A DNA stretch of 64,000 bases, from positions 1,043,501-1,107,500 of the forward strand of contig NZ_LS483470.1 in assembly GCF_900478135.1 (NCBI RefSeq), written 5' to 3'. This document shows positions 35,492 through 43,879 of this stretch, in pieces. The stretch's first letter is position 1; each line of letters begins with the position of its first letter. The position numbers were made by a program, and so were the translations under genes. The DNA is from Leminorella richardii (lineage in GTDB: Bacteria > Pseudomonadota > Gammaproteobacteria > Enterobacterales > Enterobacteriaceae). Under the pieces are notes generated by a model. The model had not been told where the DNA came from and did no database searches. It was given only the letters and a program-made list of their open reading frames with translations.

Positions 35492-37363
35492 TTAATATAT
35501 TCCGGCGATTTGGTGACGAGCGACAAAGTGGTTTTCGCTGACCTGAACCAGCGGCTGTACCACAGGCTCATCCCCTAACGCGCGTATTGGACTTGGAATT
35601 TCATCCGAGAGAGGTTCTCGCTTAATGTGGCGTCGGGCCGGATCGGCGATCGGCACGGCGGCCATCAGCTTTTTGGTGTAGGCGTGCTGTGGGTTTTCGA
35701 AAATCTCTCTTCTGGGGCCAATCTCAACGATTTGCCCGAGATACATAACTGCGACGCGATGGCTAATGCGTTCAACCACTGCCATATCGTGAGAGATAAA
35801 CAGGAACGCCACGCCAAACTCTTTCTGAAGGTCGAGCATCAGGTTGATGACCTGCGCCTGAATGGAAACGTCCAGCGCGGAAACAGACTCATCTGCGACA
35901 ATCACTTTCGGATTGAGCGCCAGAGCGCGGGCGATACAGATCCGCTGGCGTTGGCCGCCTGAGAATTCGTGCGGATAGCGCTTGGCGTGCTCCGGCAACA
36001 GGCCGACTTTCTCAAGCAGCCAGGCCACACGCTGCTCGGCCTCTTTACCGGTAGCAACGCCGTGAATCAGCAGCGGCTCCATGATGGAAAAGCCTACCGT
36101 GACGCGAGGGTCGAGAGAGGCGAAGGGATCTTGGAAAATAAACTGAATGTCCCTGCGCAGTGCCTGTAGCGATTTACCTTTTAGCTGATGAATTCTATTA
36201 CCGCAAAACTCGATGGTGCCGCCCTGACTTTCCACCAGCTGTAGGAGGGAACGGCCTGTCGTTGACTTACCGCAGCCTGACTCACCCACCAGCGCCAGCG
36301 TTTCTCCCGGATAGAGGTCAAAGCTGACTTTTTCCACGGCGTGAACGCGCCGCTTAACACGGTTGAGAAGACCGCCGCGTACGTCAAAGCGGGTAATGAG
36401 ATCGTGAACGCGTAAAATAGGCTCGCCTGTACGTTCTACCGTGCGTGGGGTTTCTTGTGCTTCGGTGACGCTGCTGTCGTTGACGCTTAGCAAAGGAAAC
36501 TTGGCCGGAAGGTCGGTACCGCGCATCGCGCCCAGCTTTGGTACTGCTGACAGCAGCGCTTTGGTATACGGATGCTGGGGAGCGGCAAACAGAACGTCTG
36601 AATCGCCTTCCTCAACCTTTTCGCCTTTGTACATCACCAGAACGCGGTCGGCGACTTCAGCGACGACGCCCATATCATGGGTAATAAAGATCACCGCCAT
36701 GTCCATCTCTTCCTGAAGCTCACGGATAAGCTGTAGGATTTGAGACTGGATGGTGACGTCCAGCGCGGTGGTTGGCTCGTCAGCAATGAGCAGCGACGGC
36801 CGACAGGAGAGCGCCATCGCTATCATTACGCGCTGCCGCATCCCGCCAGAGAGCTGGTGGGGGTAACGGTCAAGAACGTTTTCTGCTTCGGGAATACGCA
36901 CTCTTTGCAGCATTTTTAGTGCTTCTGCCCGAGCGGTTGACCGGTCTTTCTTTTGGTGAAGTCGAATCGACTCGGCGATCTGCTCTCCCACGGAGAAGAC
37001 GGGATTCAGGGAGGTCATTGGCTCCTGAAAGATCATCGCGATGTCAGCCCCCCGGATGCTGCGCATCGCCGCACCGTCGGCTTTAACCAGATCGAGCTGG
37101 TGTTCGCCGCGATTAAAAAGAATGCTTCCCTGAGTAATTTTACCGCCGCCCTGTTCTACGAGGCGCATCAGCGCCAGAGAGGTGACAGATTTTCCTGAGC
37201 CTGATTCACCGACGATAGCCAGTGTTTCCCCCTTTTTAATGCTGAATGAGAGGTTGCGCACAGCCTCAACAGTATGCTCGGATGTTTTAAACTGTACGCA
37301 AAGATTTTCGACAATAATCGCCGTGCCGTCGGAAGACGGCCTGGAAGTTTGCTTTTGTGTCAC
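35492..37363 (-). CDS. gsiA: Glutathione/peptide ABC transporter ATPase GsiA (duplicated ATPase)
   Basis: 623 residues with two complete nucleotide-binding domains. First: Walker A GESGSGKS, signature LSGGMRQR, Walker B LIADEPTTALD. Second: GESGCGKS, FSGGQRQR, VIVADESVSALD. Each is followed by the C-terminal oligopeptide-transporter segment (HPYTKALLSAVPK, HAYTKKLMAAVPIADP). The fused form is typical of GsiA. It energises GsiBCD. Confidence 0.95.
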   Translation of the reverse strand: MTQKQTSRPSSDGTAIIVENLCVQFKTSEHTVEAVRNLSFSIKKGETLAIVGESGSGKSVTSLALMRLVEQGGGKITQGSILFNRGEHQLDLVKADGAAMRSIRGADIAMIFQEPMTSLNPVFSVGEQIAESIRLHQKKDRSTARAEALKMLQRVRIPEAENVLDRYPHQLSGGMRQRVMIAMALSCRPSLLIADEPTTALDVTIQSQILQLIRELQEEMDMAVIFITHDMGVVAEVADRVLVMYKGEKVEEGDSDVLFAAPQHPYTKALLSAVPKLGAMRGTDLPAKFPLLSVNDSSVTEAQETPRTVERTGEPILRVHDLITRFDVRGGLLNRVKRRVHAVEKVSFDLYPGETLALVGESGCGKSTTGRSLLQLVESQGGTIEFCGNRIHQLKGKSLQALRRDIQFIFQDPFASLDPRVTVGFSIMEPLLIHGVATGKEAEQRVAWLLEKVGLLPEHAKRYPHEFSGGQRQRICIARALALNPKVIVADESVSALDVSIQAQVINLMLDLQKEFGVAFLFISHDMAVVERISHRVAVMYLGQIVEIGPRREIFENPQHAYTKKLMAAVPIADPARRHIKREPLSDEIPSPIRALGDEPVVQPLVQVSENHFVARHQIAGIY

Positions 37364-37405
37364 TGTGCGATCCCTGAGTTTGCTTTATTTTTATTGGTAC
37401 TACTG

Positions 37406-37419
37406 CTACCGATCGGTAG
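37406..37419. promoter_or_regulatory. Perfect 14-bp palindrome in the iaaA-gsiA gap
   Basis: CTACCGATCGGTAG is a perfect dyad within the 180-bp space between iaaA and gsiA. It could be an operator for a TetR-like or similar dimer controlling the gsi genes separately from iaaA. No -10/-35 was fixed. Confidence 0.4.
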
Positions 37420-37544
37420 TCTGGACGCCGTGGCTTATAGCGCCACTGTTATCGTCCGATTTTTGTGGCGAACCGAGAGTGTAAACCGCTTTATAAGAGC
37501 GGCTCTGCACGGCATCGGTTGCCACGTATGGTTTTTAAACAGTA

Positions 37545-38519
37545 TTAACTGCGATAGATATCAACGAATGCGTCCTGGCCGACTCGCCCAACGCCGCGAT
37601 ACATGCCTTCTGTATTGAAGGGTAAGGCCACGTTGCCGAGGCTATCTACTGCAATCAGGCCGCCGTTGCCGTTAATTTTTGGCAGTTTTTCCATAACGAC
37701 TTTGTGGCACGCCTCATCGAGAGTCAGCCCGGCATATTCAATCAGCGCTGAGACGTCATAGGCAGCAACCGCGCGCATAAACATTTCGCCAGTGCCGGTC
37801 GATGACACGGCGACAGTTTGGTTATTGGCATAGCATCCCGCTCCGATAATCGGAGAGTCGCCCACTCGGCCAACCTGTTTGTTCGTCATGCCGCCGGTAG
37901 AGGTTGCGGCAGCCAGATTGCCGCTGGCATCCAGAGCAACGGCGCCGACGGTGCCAAATTTTTTATCGGGATCGATAGGATCCCCTTGAGGTGCTTCTGC
38001 CGCTCGTGAGGCACCGTCGTGATCGAGAACGACGCCCTGATCCAGCAGCGCTCGCTGAAGCTGATCGTAGCGCGCCTGTGTAAAGTAGTAGTCAGTGCCG
38101 ACCATTTCTATGTTTTGAGTTTTGGCGAACGCCTCTGCACCGTCACCGATAAACATCACGTGCCTGCTGTGCTCCATGACGGCTCTCGCCGCGAGGATAG
38201 GGTTGCGGATGTGGGTTACGCCCGCAACAGCCCCTGCATTCAGTGTTGAACCGTCCATGATGGCGGCGTCAAGCTCGTGAGTTCCGGAGTGGGTAAAGAC
38301 CGCGCCTTTTCCAGCATTGAACAGTGGATTTTCTTCCAGCAGACGAACGGCTTCAGTCACAGCATCCAGTGCGCTGCCTCCGTTGGCTAGAATAGACTGC
38401 CCGGCAGTAACAATAGATGTTAGGGCGCTACGGTATTCGGCTTCTTTTTCAGCCGACATTGCGGAACGCGTGATCGCGCCAGCGCCGCCGTGGATAGCAA
38501 TTACGGGTATACGACTCAT
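37545..38519 (-). CDS. iaaA: Isoaspartyl peptidase / L-asparaginase IaaA
   Basis: N-terminal-nucleophile hydrolase of 324 residues that cleaves beta-aspartyl peptides and has asparaginase activity. Opening IPVIAIHGGAGAITR, FNAGKGAVFTHSGTHELDA, and the self-cleavage site KKFG-TVGAVALD with nucleophile T190; VGRVGDSPIIGAGCYA and STGTGEMFMR complete the active site. First gene of the gsi operon as in E. coli. Confidence 0.96.
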   Translation of the reverse strand: MSRIPVIAIHGGAGAITRSAMSAEKEAEYRSALTSIVTAGQSILANGGSALDAVTEAVRLLEENPLFNAGKGAVFTHSGTHELDAAIMDGSTLNAGAVAGVTHIRNPILAARAVMEHSRHVMFIGDGAEAFAKTQNIEMVGTDYYFTQARYDQLQRALLDQGVVLDHDGASRAAEAPQGDPIDPDKKFGTVGAVALDASGNLAAATSTGGMTNKQVGRVGDSPIIGAGCYANNQTVAVSSTGTGEMFMRAVAAYDVSALIEYAGLTLDEACHKVVMEKLPKINGNGGLIAVDSLGNVALPFNTEGMYRGVGRVGQDAFVDIYRS

Positions 38520-39190
38520 TTCTTTCTGGGATCCGTTAGTGTGTTTGTGTCTGGAAATATCTTTTTTGCCAACCAGACTGTTTTTCTTTTCTATCCCTGA
38601 GCCTGTTTATATATTCCTTTATGTATCGCTGATAAATCGATTTTTTAACTGGGCCGCGTTTTCCCTATTTTTCGACTATATGTCTTTGGATCTTGCTCGT
38701 AAAGAGAAATGTCATACACAAACGGGTCTGGAGAGTGAAAAAAGGGCTGGCTAGCGATGAGAACGCATGAATAAGTTATAAGGATATTAATGTTAATAAC
38801 TTATTTTTCCATAAGATGATAGGCGTGGATATTGTCTTTCATTTTTTAAATGAAATGATGTTTTATGATTAGGCGATTAGATAGAAATATATATTGTTAT
38901 AGAGCGGTGTTATTAGGGCAACCTCTCTGTTATTTTCGCTTGAGTAGATGATTTCTTGTTAACCGGCATTTTTGTCCATCCTCTTTCCCTGTCCCCTATG
39001 TGATTTCTGTTAAACCAGTATGTTAAATTTGTTACTTTATGTTTTTTAAATGTTGTATAAATGATGTGGATTTTTGTTGAACATAGTATAATCACTTCAG
39101 GTTCTGCCTCATTCCTCCCGACAGCTGGGATGCCGCTCTCCGGTTGATTTGTTCTTTTTGAGCGATGTGTATAACCTTCTTGATGTTAGT
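38520..39190. other. AT-rich noncoding region between iaaA and mntH, two inverted repeats
   Basis: About 670 bp without a credible gene. It should carry the iaaA-gsi promoter (minus) and the mntH promoter (plus). Two inverted repeats stand out: AATAAGTTAT/ATAACTTATT (38770-38779 and 38796-38805), followed by T's, and TTTCATTT/AAATGAAA (38837-38844 and 38848-38855). A TATAAT at 39087-39092 after GAACATAG may serve mntH, but I see no matching -35. Confidence 0.4.
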
Positions 39191-39209
39191 AATGATAATT
39201 ATTATCATT
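39191..39209 (+). promoter_or_regulatory. Fur box upstream of mntH
   Basis: AATGATAATTATTATCATT is a near-perfect 19-bp match to the Fur consensus palindrome, centred about 38 bp before the mntH start. Iron-dependent repression of mntH is known in enterobacteria. Confidence 0.8.
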
Positions 39210-39237
39210 TAAAAAAGAGCAAATGGGGAGGCGCAGA

Positions 39238-40473
39238 ATGTCCGATTCAAGTGCCATAGTGAGATCGGGAAAGATATCGCGAAAAGTCAGGCTTTCCCTG
39301 ATGGGCCCCGCGTTTATTGCTGCCATCGGCTATATTGACCCCGGTAATTTTGCTACTAATATTCAGGCGGGCTCTGCATTCGGCTATCAACTGCTTTGGG
39401 TGGTTGTGTGGGCTAACGTTATGGCGATGGTGGTGCAGCTGTTTTCTGCCAAGTTGGGGATTGCCACCAATAAAAACCTTGCTGAACACATTCGAGACAG
39501 GTTTCCTCGGCCTTTGGTCTGGTTTTACTGGGTTCAGGCCGAGCTTATTGCAATAGCCACCGATCTGGCAGAGTTCATCGGTGCCGCTATCGGTTTCAAG
39601 CTGCTGCTGGGCGTTAGTTTGCTGCAGGGGGCGCTGATTACCGGTGCCTGTACTTTCCTTATTCTTATGCTGCAAAGTCGCGGCGATAAGCCTCTAGAAA
39701 GAGTGATCGGCGCATTTCTTCTGTTTGTTGCCTGTGCCTATATCATTGAGCTGTTCTTTTCTGCTCCCGACATAAAAGCCTTGTCGAAAGGCATGCTGAT
39801 ACCGGGGCTAGCAAACCACGATGCGGTATTTTTAGCGGCCGGGGTGCTGGGGGCAACGATTATGCCTCACGTTATCTATTTGCACTCTGCGCTAACCCAA
39901 AATACTAAGGGGACGCGCGAGGAGCGCTATAGCGCCACGAAGTGGGACGTGGCGGTCGCTATGACCATTGCCGGATTTGTGAATCTGTCCATGATGGCGA
40001 TGGCGGCAGCAGTTTTTCACTTCAGCGGCCATACGGGTATTAGCGAGCTGGATGAAGCCTACGTGACGCTGGAACCTCTATTGGGCAAGTTTGCTGCGGT
40101 AACTTTTGCTCTAAGTCTAATCGTGGCGGGACTTTCTTCTACCGTGGTTGGCACGATGGCGGGTCAGGTTGTTATGCAGGGCTTTATCCACGTACGAATT
40201 CCGCTGTGGGTGCGGCGTTTGGTCACGATGCTGCCTTCACTTGTGGTTATTATGAGTGGTATGGATGCAACTCGGATCCTGATAACAAGCCAAGTCTTTC
40301 TCAGCTTTGGGATTGCGCTCGCGCTGATCCCATTATTACAGCTAACGGGGAACAGACAGCTGATGGGGGATATGGTCAATGGACGATGTATGCAAAATTT
40401 AGGCAAAGTCATCGTGGTGCTGGTGGTAGGGCTAAACGCTTACCTGCTGGTTGGATTTTTCGCTAGCGCCTAA
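39238..40473 (+). CDS. mntH: MntH, Mn2+/Fe2+:H+ symporter (NRAMP)
   Basis: Inner-membrane manganese importer of 411 residues with about 11 helices. Metal-site helix motifs GYIDPGNFATN (DPGN in TM1) and GATIMPHVIYLHSAL (MPH in TM6) are intact. I chose ATG 39238 because GGGGAGG lies 6-7 nt upstream; an in-frame ATG at 39223 overlaps that site. Likely repressed by Fur through the box at 39191. Confidence 0.96.
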   Translation: MSDSSAIVRSGKISRKVRLSLMGPAFIAAIGYIDPGNFATNIQAGSAFGYQLLWVVVWANVMAMVVQLFSAKLGIATNKNLAEHIRDRFPRPLVWFYWVQAELIAIATDLAEFIGAAIGFKLLLGVSLLQGALITGACTFLILMLQSRGDKPLERVIGAFLLFVACAYIIELFFSAPDIKALSKGMLIPGLANHDAVFLAAGVLGATIMPHVIYLHSALTQNTKGTREERYSATKWDVAVAMTIAGFVNLSMMAMAAAVFHFSGHTGISELDEAYVTLEPLLGKFAAVTFALSLIVAGLSSTVVGTMAGQVVMQGFIHVRIPLWVRRLVTMLPSLVVIMSGMDATRILITSQVFLSFGIALALIPLLQLTGNRQLMGDMVNGRCMQNLGKVIVVLVVGLNAYLLVGFFASA

Positions 40474-40620
40474 ACGGCGTGGCTCTCTTTTGGCCTAATC
40501 GGCTGACCCCGCTTCTGTTATTCCGAACGTTCTCTATTTGCTTTTTCCGAGTATTTTTCTGCGCGGGGCGTCAGTTTGTCGCTGAGCGTGGAGGAAATAG
40601 GGGTATTTGTTGTGTGAAAA

Positions 40621-40648
40621 TATTCCGGCCGGCGAACCGACCGGAATA
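40621..40648 (-). terminator. chaA terminator
   Basis: On the minus strand TATTCCGGTCGG, loop TTCG, CCGGCCGGAATA (one G-U), then a short T-rich tract ATTTTC, 20 bp after the chaA stop. Confidence 0.7.
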
Positions 40649-40668
40649 GAAAAGGGAAAAGAAAAGCC

Positions 40669-41778
40669 TTATCCCATCAGTAAAACCATCAGATAGGCAA
40701 CGAACATCGCCAGGTGGGCAGCACCGTTAAGCACATTGGTTCTTCCCGTGGCAAATGAGCTTTGGCACAGAATAAGCACGCCAGAAAGTAGAACAATGTT
40801 TGGCATGGAGAGCCCGAATACCAGCTGCTGACCCGTGATAAGTGCAATACAGACAACGGCAGGAACTGTCAGCGAGATAGTGGCGAGCACTGAACCAAAA
40901 AAGAGGTTCATAGCGCGCTGCACTTGGTTATTCATTACCGCTCTCATTGCGCCCAAGCCTTCCGGCGAAAGGATCAGAAGCGCTATCAGGAAGCCGGTAA
41001 ACTGAGGCGGCGCGTTCATGGCTGTCAACAGGTGCTCTAGGAGCGGTGCGTTAATTTTTGTAATGGCAATAACGGCAACCAGATGAACAATCAGCCAAAC
41101 GGCGTGCCAGAGGTTACCGTGTGCCGAGGGCTTACCGTGAGGATCGTCAGGGTTGTCGCTTTCGTCTTCATGCTCGTAAATAAACAGGCTTTGGTGTGTT
41201 CTGGTTTGAATCACCAAAAAGACCAGATACATACCGGCAGACAGTAGGGCAACGATGCCAAGCTGTCCGGAAGTAAAGGTGCCGTTGTCGAAGAAGGCCG
41301 GTAAAATTAGCACAATAATTGCCAGCGGCAGCAGCGCGGTCAGGTACTGTTTAATGCCTGCCAGATTGACGTGCTGAGTTGCAAACTTGCGCCCGCCTAA
41401 CAGTAGGGATACACCGACTAGACCACTCATAACAATCATTATGACGGCGTAGAGCGTGTCTCGCATAAGCGTTGGCCCAGTATCTCCGGTGACCATGAGC
41501 GCAGAGATAAGGCTAACCTCCAAGATCACCACCGCCAGACTGAGGATCAGAGAACCATAGGGTTCCCCTAGGCGGTGCGCCAGCACGTCTGCGTGACGAA
41601 CCACGCTGAAGGCGCTGCCGAGTATGGCGACTAGAGCAAGAAGGTTAACCAGAGAAATTGTTAAAAGGCTGGTACTGTGCTGCATATAGAGCAGAACCGG
41701 AATTGCTATCATCGCTAGAATCAGCGAGTACTCTTTGTGACGCGTTTTGACGACGGGGTGATCCTGTGTTTGAACCAT
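40669..41778 (-). CDS. chaA: ChaA, Ca2+/Na+(K+):H+ antiporter
   Basis: Inner-membrane cation/proton antiporter of the CaCA superfamily, 369 residues. Two inverted alpha-repeats with the characteristic acidic motifs: GEPYGSLILSLAVVILEVSLI and ILSPEGLGAMRAVMNNQ. About 11 membrane segments, with a charged cytoplasmic loop YEHEDESDNPDDPHGK in the middle. It exports calcium, sodium or potassium at alkaline pH. Confidence 0.94.
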   Translation of the reverse strand: MVQTQDHPVVKTRHKEYSLILAMIAIPVLLYMQHSTSLLTISLVNLLALVAILGSAFSVVRHADVLAHRLGEPYGSLILSLAVVILEVSLISALMVTGDTGPTLMRDTLYAVIMIVMSGLVGVSLLLGGRKFATQHVNLAGIKQYLTALLPLAIIVLILPAFFDNGTFTSGQLGIVALLSAGMYLVFLVIQTRTHQSLFIYEHEDESDNPDDPHGKPSAHGNLWHAVWLIVHLVAVIAITKINAPLLEHLLTAMNAPPQFTGFLIALLILSPEGLGAMRAVMNNQVQRAMNLFFGSVLATISLTVPAVVCIALITGQQLVFGLSMPNIVLLSGVLILCQSSFATGRTNVLNGAAHLAMFVAYLMVLLMG

Positions 41779-41869
41779 AAATTCTCTCTAAGTCTGGAAA
41801 GTTAATTTCATTATTGAAATGGGAATAACTCAGTTTTGCCAAATGTTACAGGCGAAATCAGGCAGGCCA

Positions 41870-41909
41870 ATAGGCTAATAATCTGTAAGATATGCACATA
41901 TTAGCCTAT
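41870..41909. other. Hairpin downstream of pagP
   Basis: ATAGGCTAATA (41870-41880) and TATTAGCCTAT (41899-41909) form an 11-bp inverted repeat with an 18-nt loop, just past the pagP stop. No U-tract is present; it probably protects the mRNA 3' end or acts as a weak terminator. Confidence 0.45.
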
Positions 41910-41931
41910 GGACAGCTTTGGTATATTCTTC

Positions 41932-42498
41932 TTAAAACTGCCAGCGCGCCCAGGTAAACAGTACGTTGCCGTTGTTATAAGTACCGGGAATATACGTGTT
42001 TTGCAGCGCAAAGTTTTTGTACTCAATAGAGAACAGCGGCAGCGGCAGAGGAATGGGAATATAGTTATAGTCGTGTCGAGCGGTGACTGCGGCAGTAAAC
42101 CCTAACCCCAAACGCCAGTCGCGCTGGTCGCCGAAATACCAGTTTTTCTGATACCCGTAGCCAACGATAGGTTCAAATTGGTTATGGGAGTCCTGAAATT
42201 CCATGGCGTAAATAGAGTGCCAGTTTCCGTCTTTATCAAAACGTGACACTCCGTAGCCAATGCCCCACGGCCTTTCATTATAAGAATCTATTTTATCCTT
42301 GTCATACATAGCCCGGTTGTGCCAGGTATTTAAGGGAACGTAGAGATCTCTGGTCGGGGAATTCCACGTCTCTTTGACATTGCTTTTTATAGTTTCCCAA
42401 ATGCCCTGATCTTCCATATTTGCATCTTCAGCGAAGGCGTTGAAGGAGAGCGCGGATAACAAAGCGATACTAGTAGTAATGGTTTTCATAAAGTTCAT
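41932..42498 (-). CDS. pagP: PagP, lipid A palmitoyltransferase
   Basis: Outer-membrane enzyme that moves palmitate from phospholipid to lipid A, raising resistance to cationic peptides. 188 residues: a signal peptide (SIALLSALSFNAFA) then an N-terminal amphipathic helix and an eight-stranded barrel ending in aromatic W/F (ARWQF). Catalytic His in NTWHNR and Asp-Ser in FQDSHNQ are present. Usually PhoPQ-controlled; I saw no complete PhoP box. Confidence 0.95.
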   Translation of the reverse strand: MNFMKTITTSIALLSALSFNAFAEDANMEDQGIWETIKSNVKETWNSPTRDLYVPLNTWHNRAMYDKDKIDSYNERPWGIGYGVSRFDKDGNWHSIYAMEFQDSHNQFEPIVGYGYQKNWYFGDQRDWRLGLGFTAAVTARHDYNYIPIPLPLPLFSIEYKNFALQNTYIPGTYNNGNVLFTWARWQF

Positions 42499-42816
42499 GG
42501 CTATGTGTGTTGATATCCATATCGTTGTGCGCTCTAGATGAACGCCTTATTCGGCATATTCGGGCAGTTCTATAGCCGAATATTATAGTAAACAGCTCTA
42601 TTATAGATGAATTTCTATAGCGAATTCATTAATTACGCGTCGTTTTACCGGTACGTTAGTGATAACATTTTGTAATTACGCTGATATTTTTATGTAAAGT
42701 TACGTAGCGCGTTTTTCTTCCCTGATGGATAAAAAGCGGTGAGCGACATCAACACGGTTTTAGGCTAAAGTAGCGTCATCGTTTTACCCACTCAGTCAAG
42801 CGACACGAGGTTCGTT
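42499..42816. other. Noncoding region between pagP and yqaB
   Basis: About 318 bp holding the divergent promoters of pagP and yqaB. An 8-bp inverted repeat TATTCGGC/GCCGAATA (42548-42555 and 42575-42582) is the only clear structure. A single TGTTTA on the minus strand near 42590-42595 resembles half a PhoP box. No gene seen. Confidence 0.4.
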
Positions 42817-43383
42817 ATGTACGACCACTATCAGGGACTTATCTTTGATATGGATGGAACGCTGCTCGATACGGAAGAGGGGCACCGCAAAGCCTGGGAT
42901 GAGGTTCTTGCCAAGTATGGCATGAAGCTTGATTTAGACGCGGTCGTGGCGCTCAACGGCTCGCCCTCGTGGAAGGTTGCAGAGTTTGTCATCAATAGCT
43001 ATCAGGTGGATATGGATCCTCACAGTCTGGCGCAGGAGAAGTTCGCCATTGTTGAGGAGATCGTACTTGATATGGTGAAACCACTGCCCATCGTAGAAGT
43101 TGTAAAACGCTATCGCGGGCAGAAACCTATGGCAGTGGGTACCGGCAGTATGCACGGCTTTGCCGATCGCCTGCTGAGGCACGTTGGCCTCCGCGACTGT
43201 TTCACTGCGATCGTCGGCGCTGACGATGTGACTAATCATAAGCCAGCACCGGACACTTTCCTGACCTGTGCATCGCTGATGAAGGTACCGGCTAAGGCGT
43301 GTGTGGTGTTTGAAGATGCTCCGCTGGGGCTACAGGCCGCGAAGGCGGCGGGAATGGATGCCGTTGACGTTCGGACGCTATGA
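42817..43383 (+). CDS. yqaB: YqaB-like HAD phosphatase (fructose-1-phosphatase)
   Basis: Cytoplasmic HAD-superfamily sugar phosphatase of 188 residues. Motif I FDMDGTLLDTEE, motif II VGTGS, motif III K in NHKPAPDTF and motif IV FEDAPLGLQAAKAAG are complete. In E. coli YqaB removes phosphate from fructose 1-phosphate and other small phosphosugars. Overlaps yqaA by 4 bp, giving the E. coli order yqaB-yqaA-gshA. Confidence 0.93.
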   Translation: MYDHYQGLIFDMDGTLLDTEEGHRKAWDEVLAKYGMKLDLDAVVALNGSPSWKVAEFVINSYQVDMDPHSLAQEKFAIVEEIVLDMVKPLPIVEVVKRYRGQKPMAVGTGSMHGFADRLLRHVGLRDCFTAIVGADDVTNHKPAPDTFLTCASLMKVPAKACVVFEDAPLGLQAAKAAGMDAVDVRTL

Positions 43384-43808
43384 ATGAGGCGTGGCCTTTA
43401 TTAACGCTGTTTGGCAGCAGCTTTCTCAGTGCAACCCTGCTGCCGGGCAACTCAGAAATTGTATTTATTACGCTGCTTTCTACGGTGGATACCCCGCCGG
43501 AGTTATTGCTATTGGCGGCGGTAGTCGGTAATACGCTGGGCGGCTTAGTGAACGTTGTCATAGGCCGTTTAGTTCCGGTGCTTAAGCACCATCCTCGTCT
43601 GGCATTAGCCACGACGTGGTTGCAGCGCTACGGTTCCCCCGTGCTGTTGCTAAGCTGGTTGCCCGTTGTGGGTGATTTATTATGTCTGTTGGCAGGCTGG
43701 TTACGTTTACCCTGGTGGTCGGTTACTTTTTTTATGTTGGCAGGGAAGTCATTACGCTATGCGGTAGTGATGATGATAACGCTGAAAAGCGCCTCTTTCT
43801 TTAGCTAA
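43380..43808 (+). CDS. yqaA: YqaA, DedA/SNARE-associated family membrane protein
   Basis: 142 residues, the E. coli length. LFGSSFLSATLLPGNSEIV and GNTLGGLVNVVIGR carry the conserved glycine/proline re-entrant motif of the DedA-like family; LLSWLPVVGDLLCLLAGWLRLP is the second conserved half. Four hydrophobic segments. Exact substrate unknown; the family includes lipid scramblases. Start overlaps the yqaB stop (ATGA). Confidence 0.93.
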   Translation: MNEAWPLLTLFGSSFLSATLLPGNSEIVFITLLSTVDTPPELLLLAAVVGNTLGGLVNVVIGRLVPVLKHHPRLALATTWLQRYGSPVLLLSWLPVVGDLLCLLAGWLRLPWWSVTFFMLAGKSLRYAVVMMITLKSASFFS

Positions 43809-43879
43809 AAAAGAGTTAACGCTCTCAGAATGACGGTTTGTGCGGCAGGTGGTATGAACATGAATTGCGGGAGGTCAAT

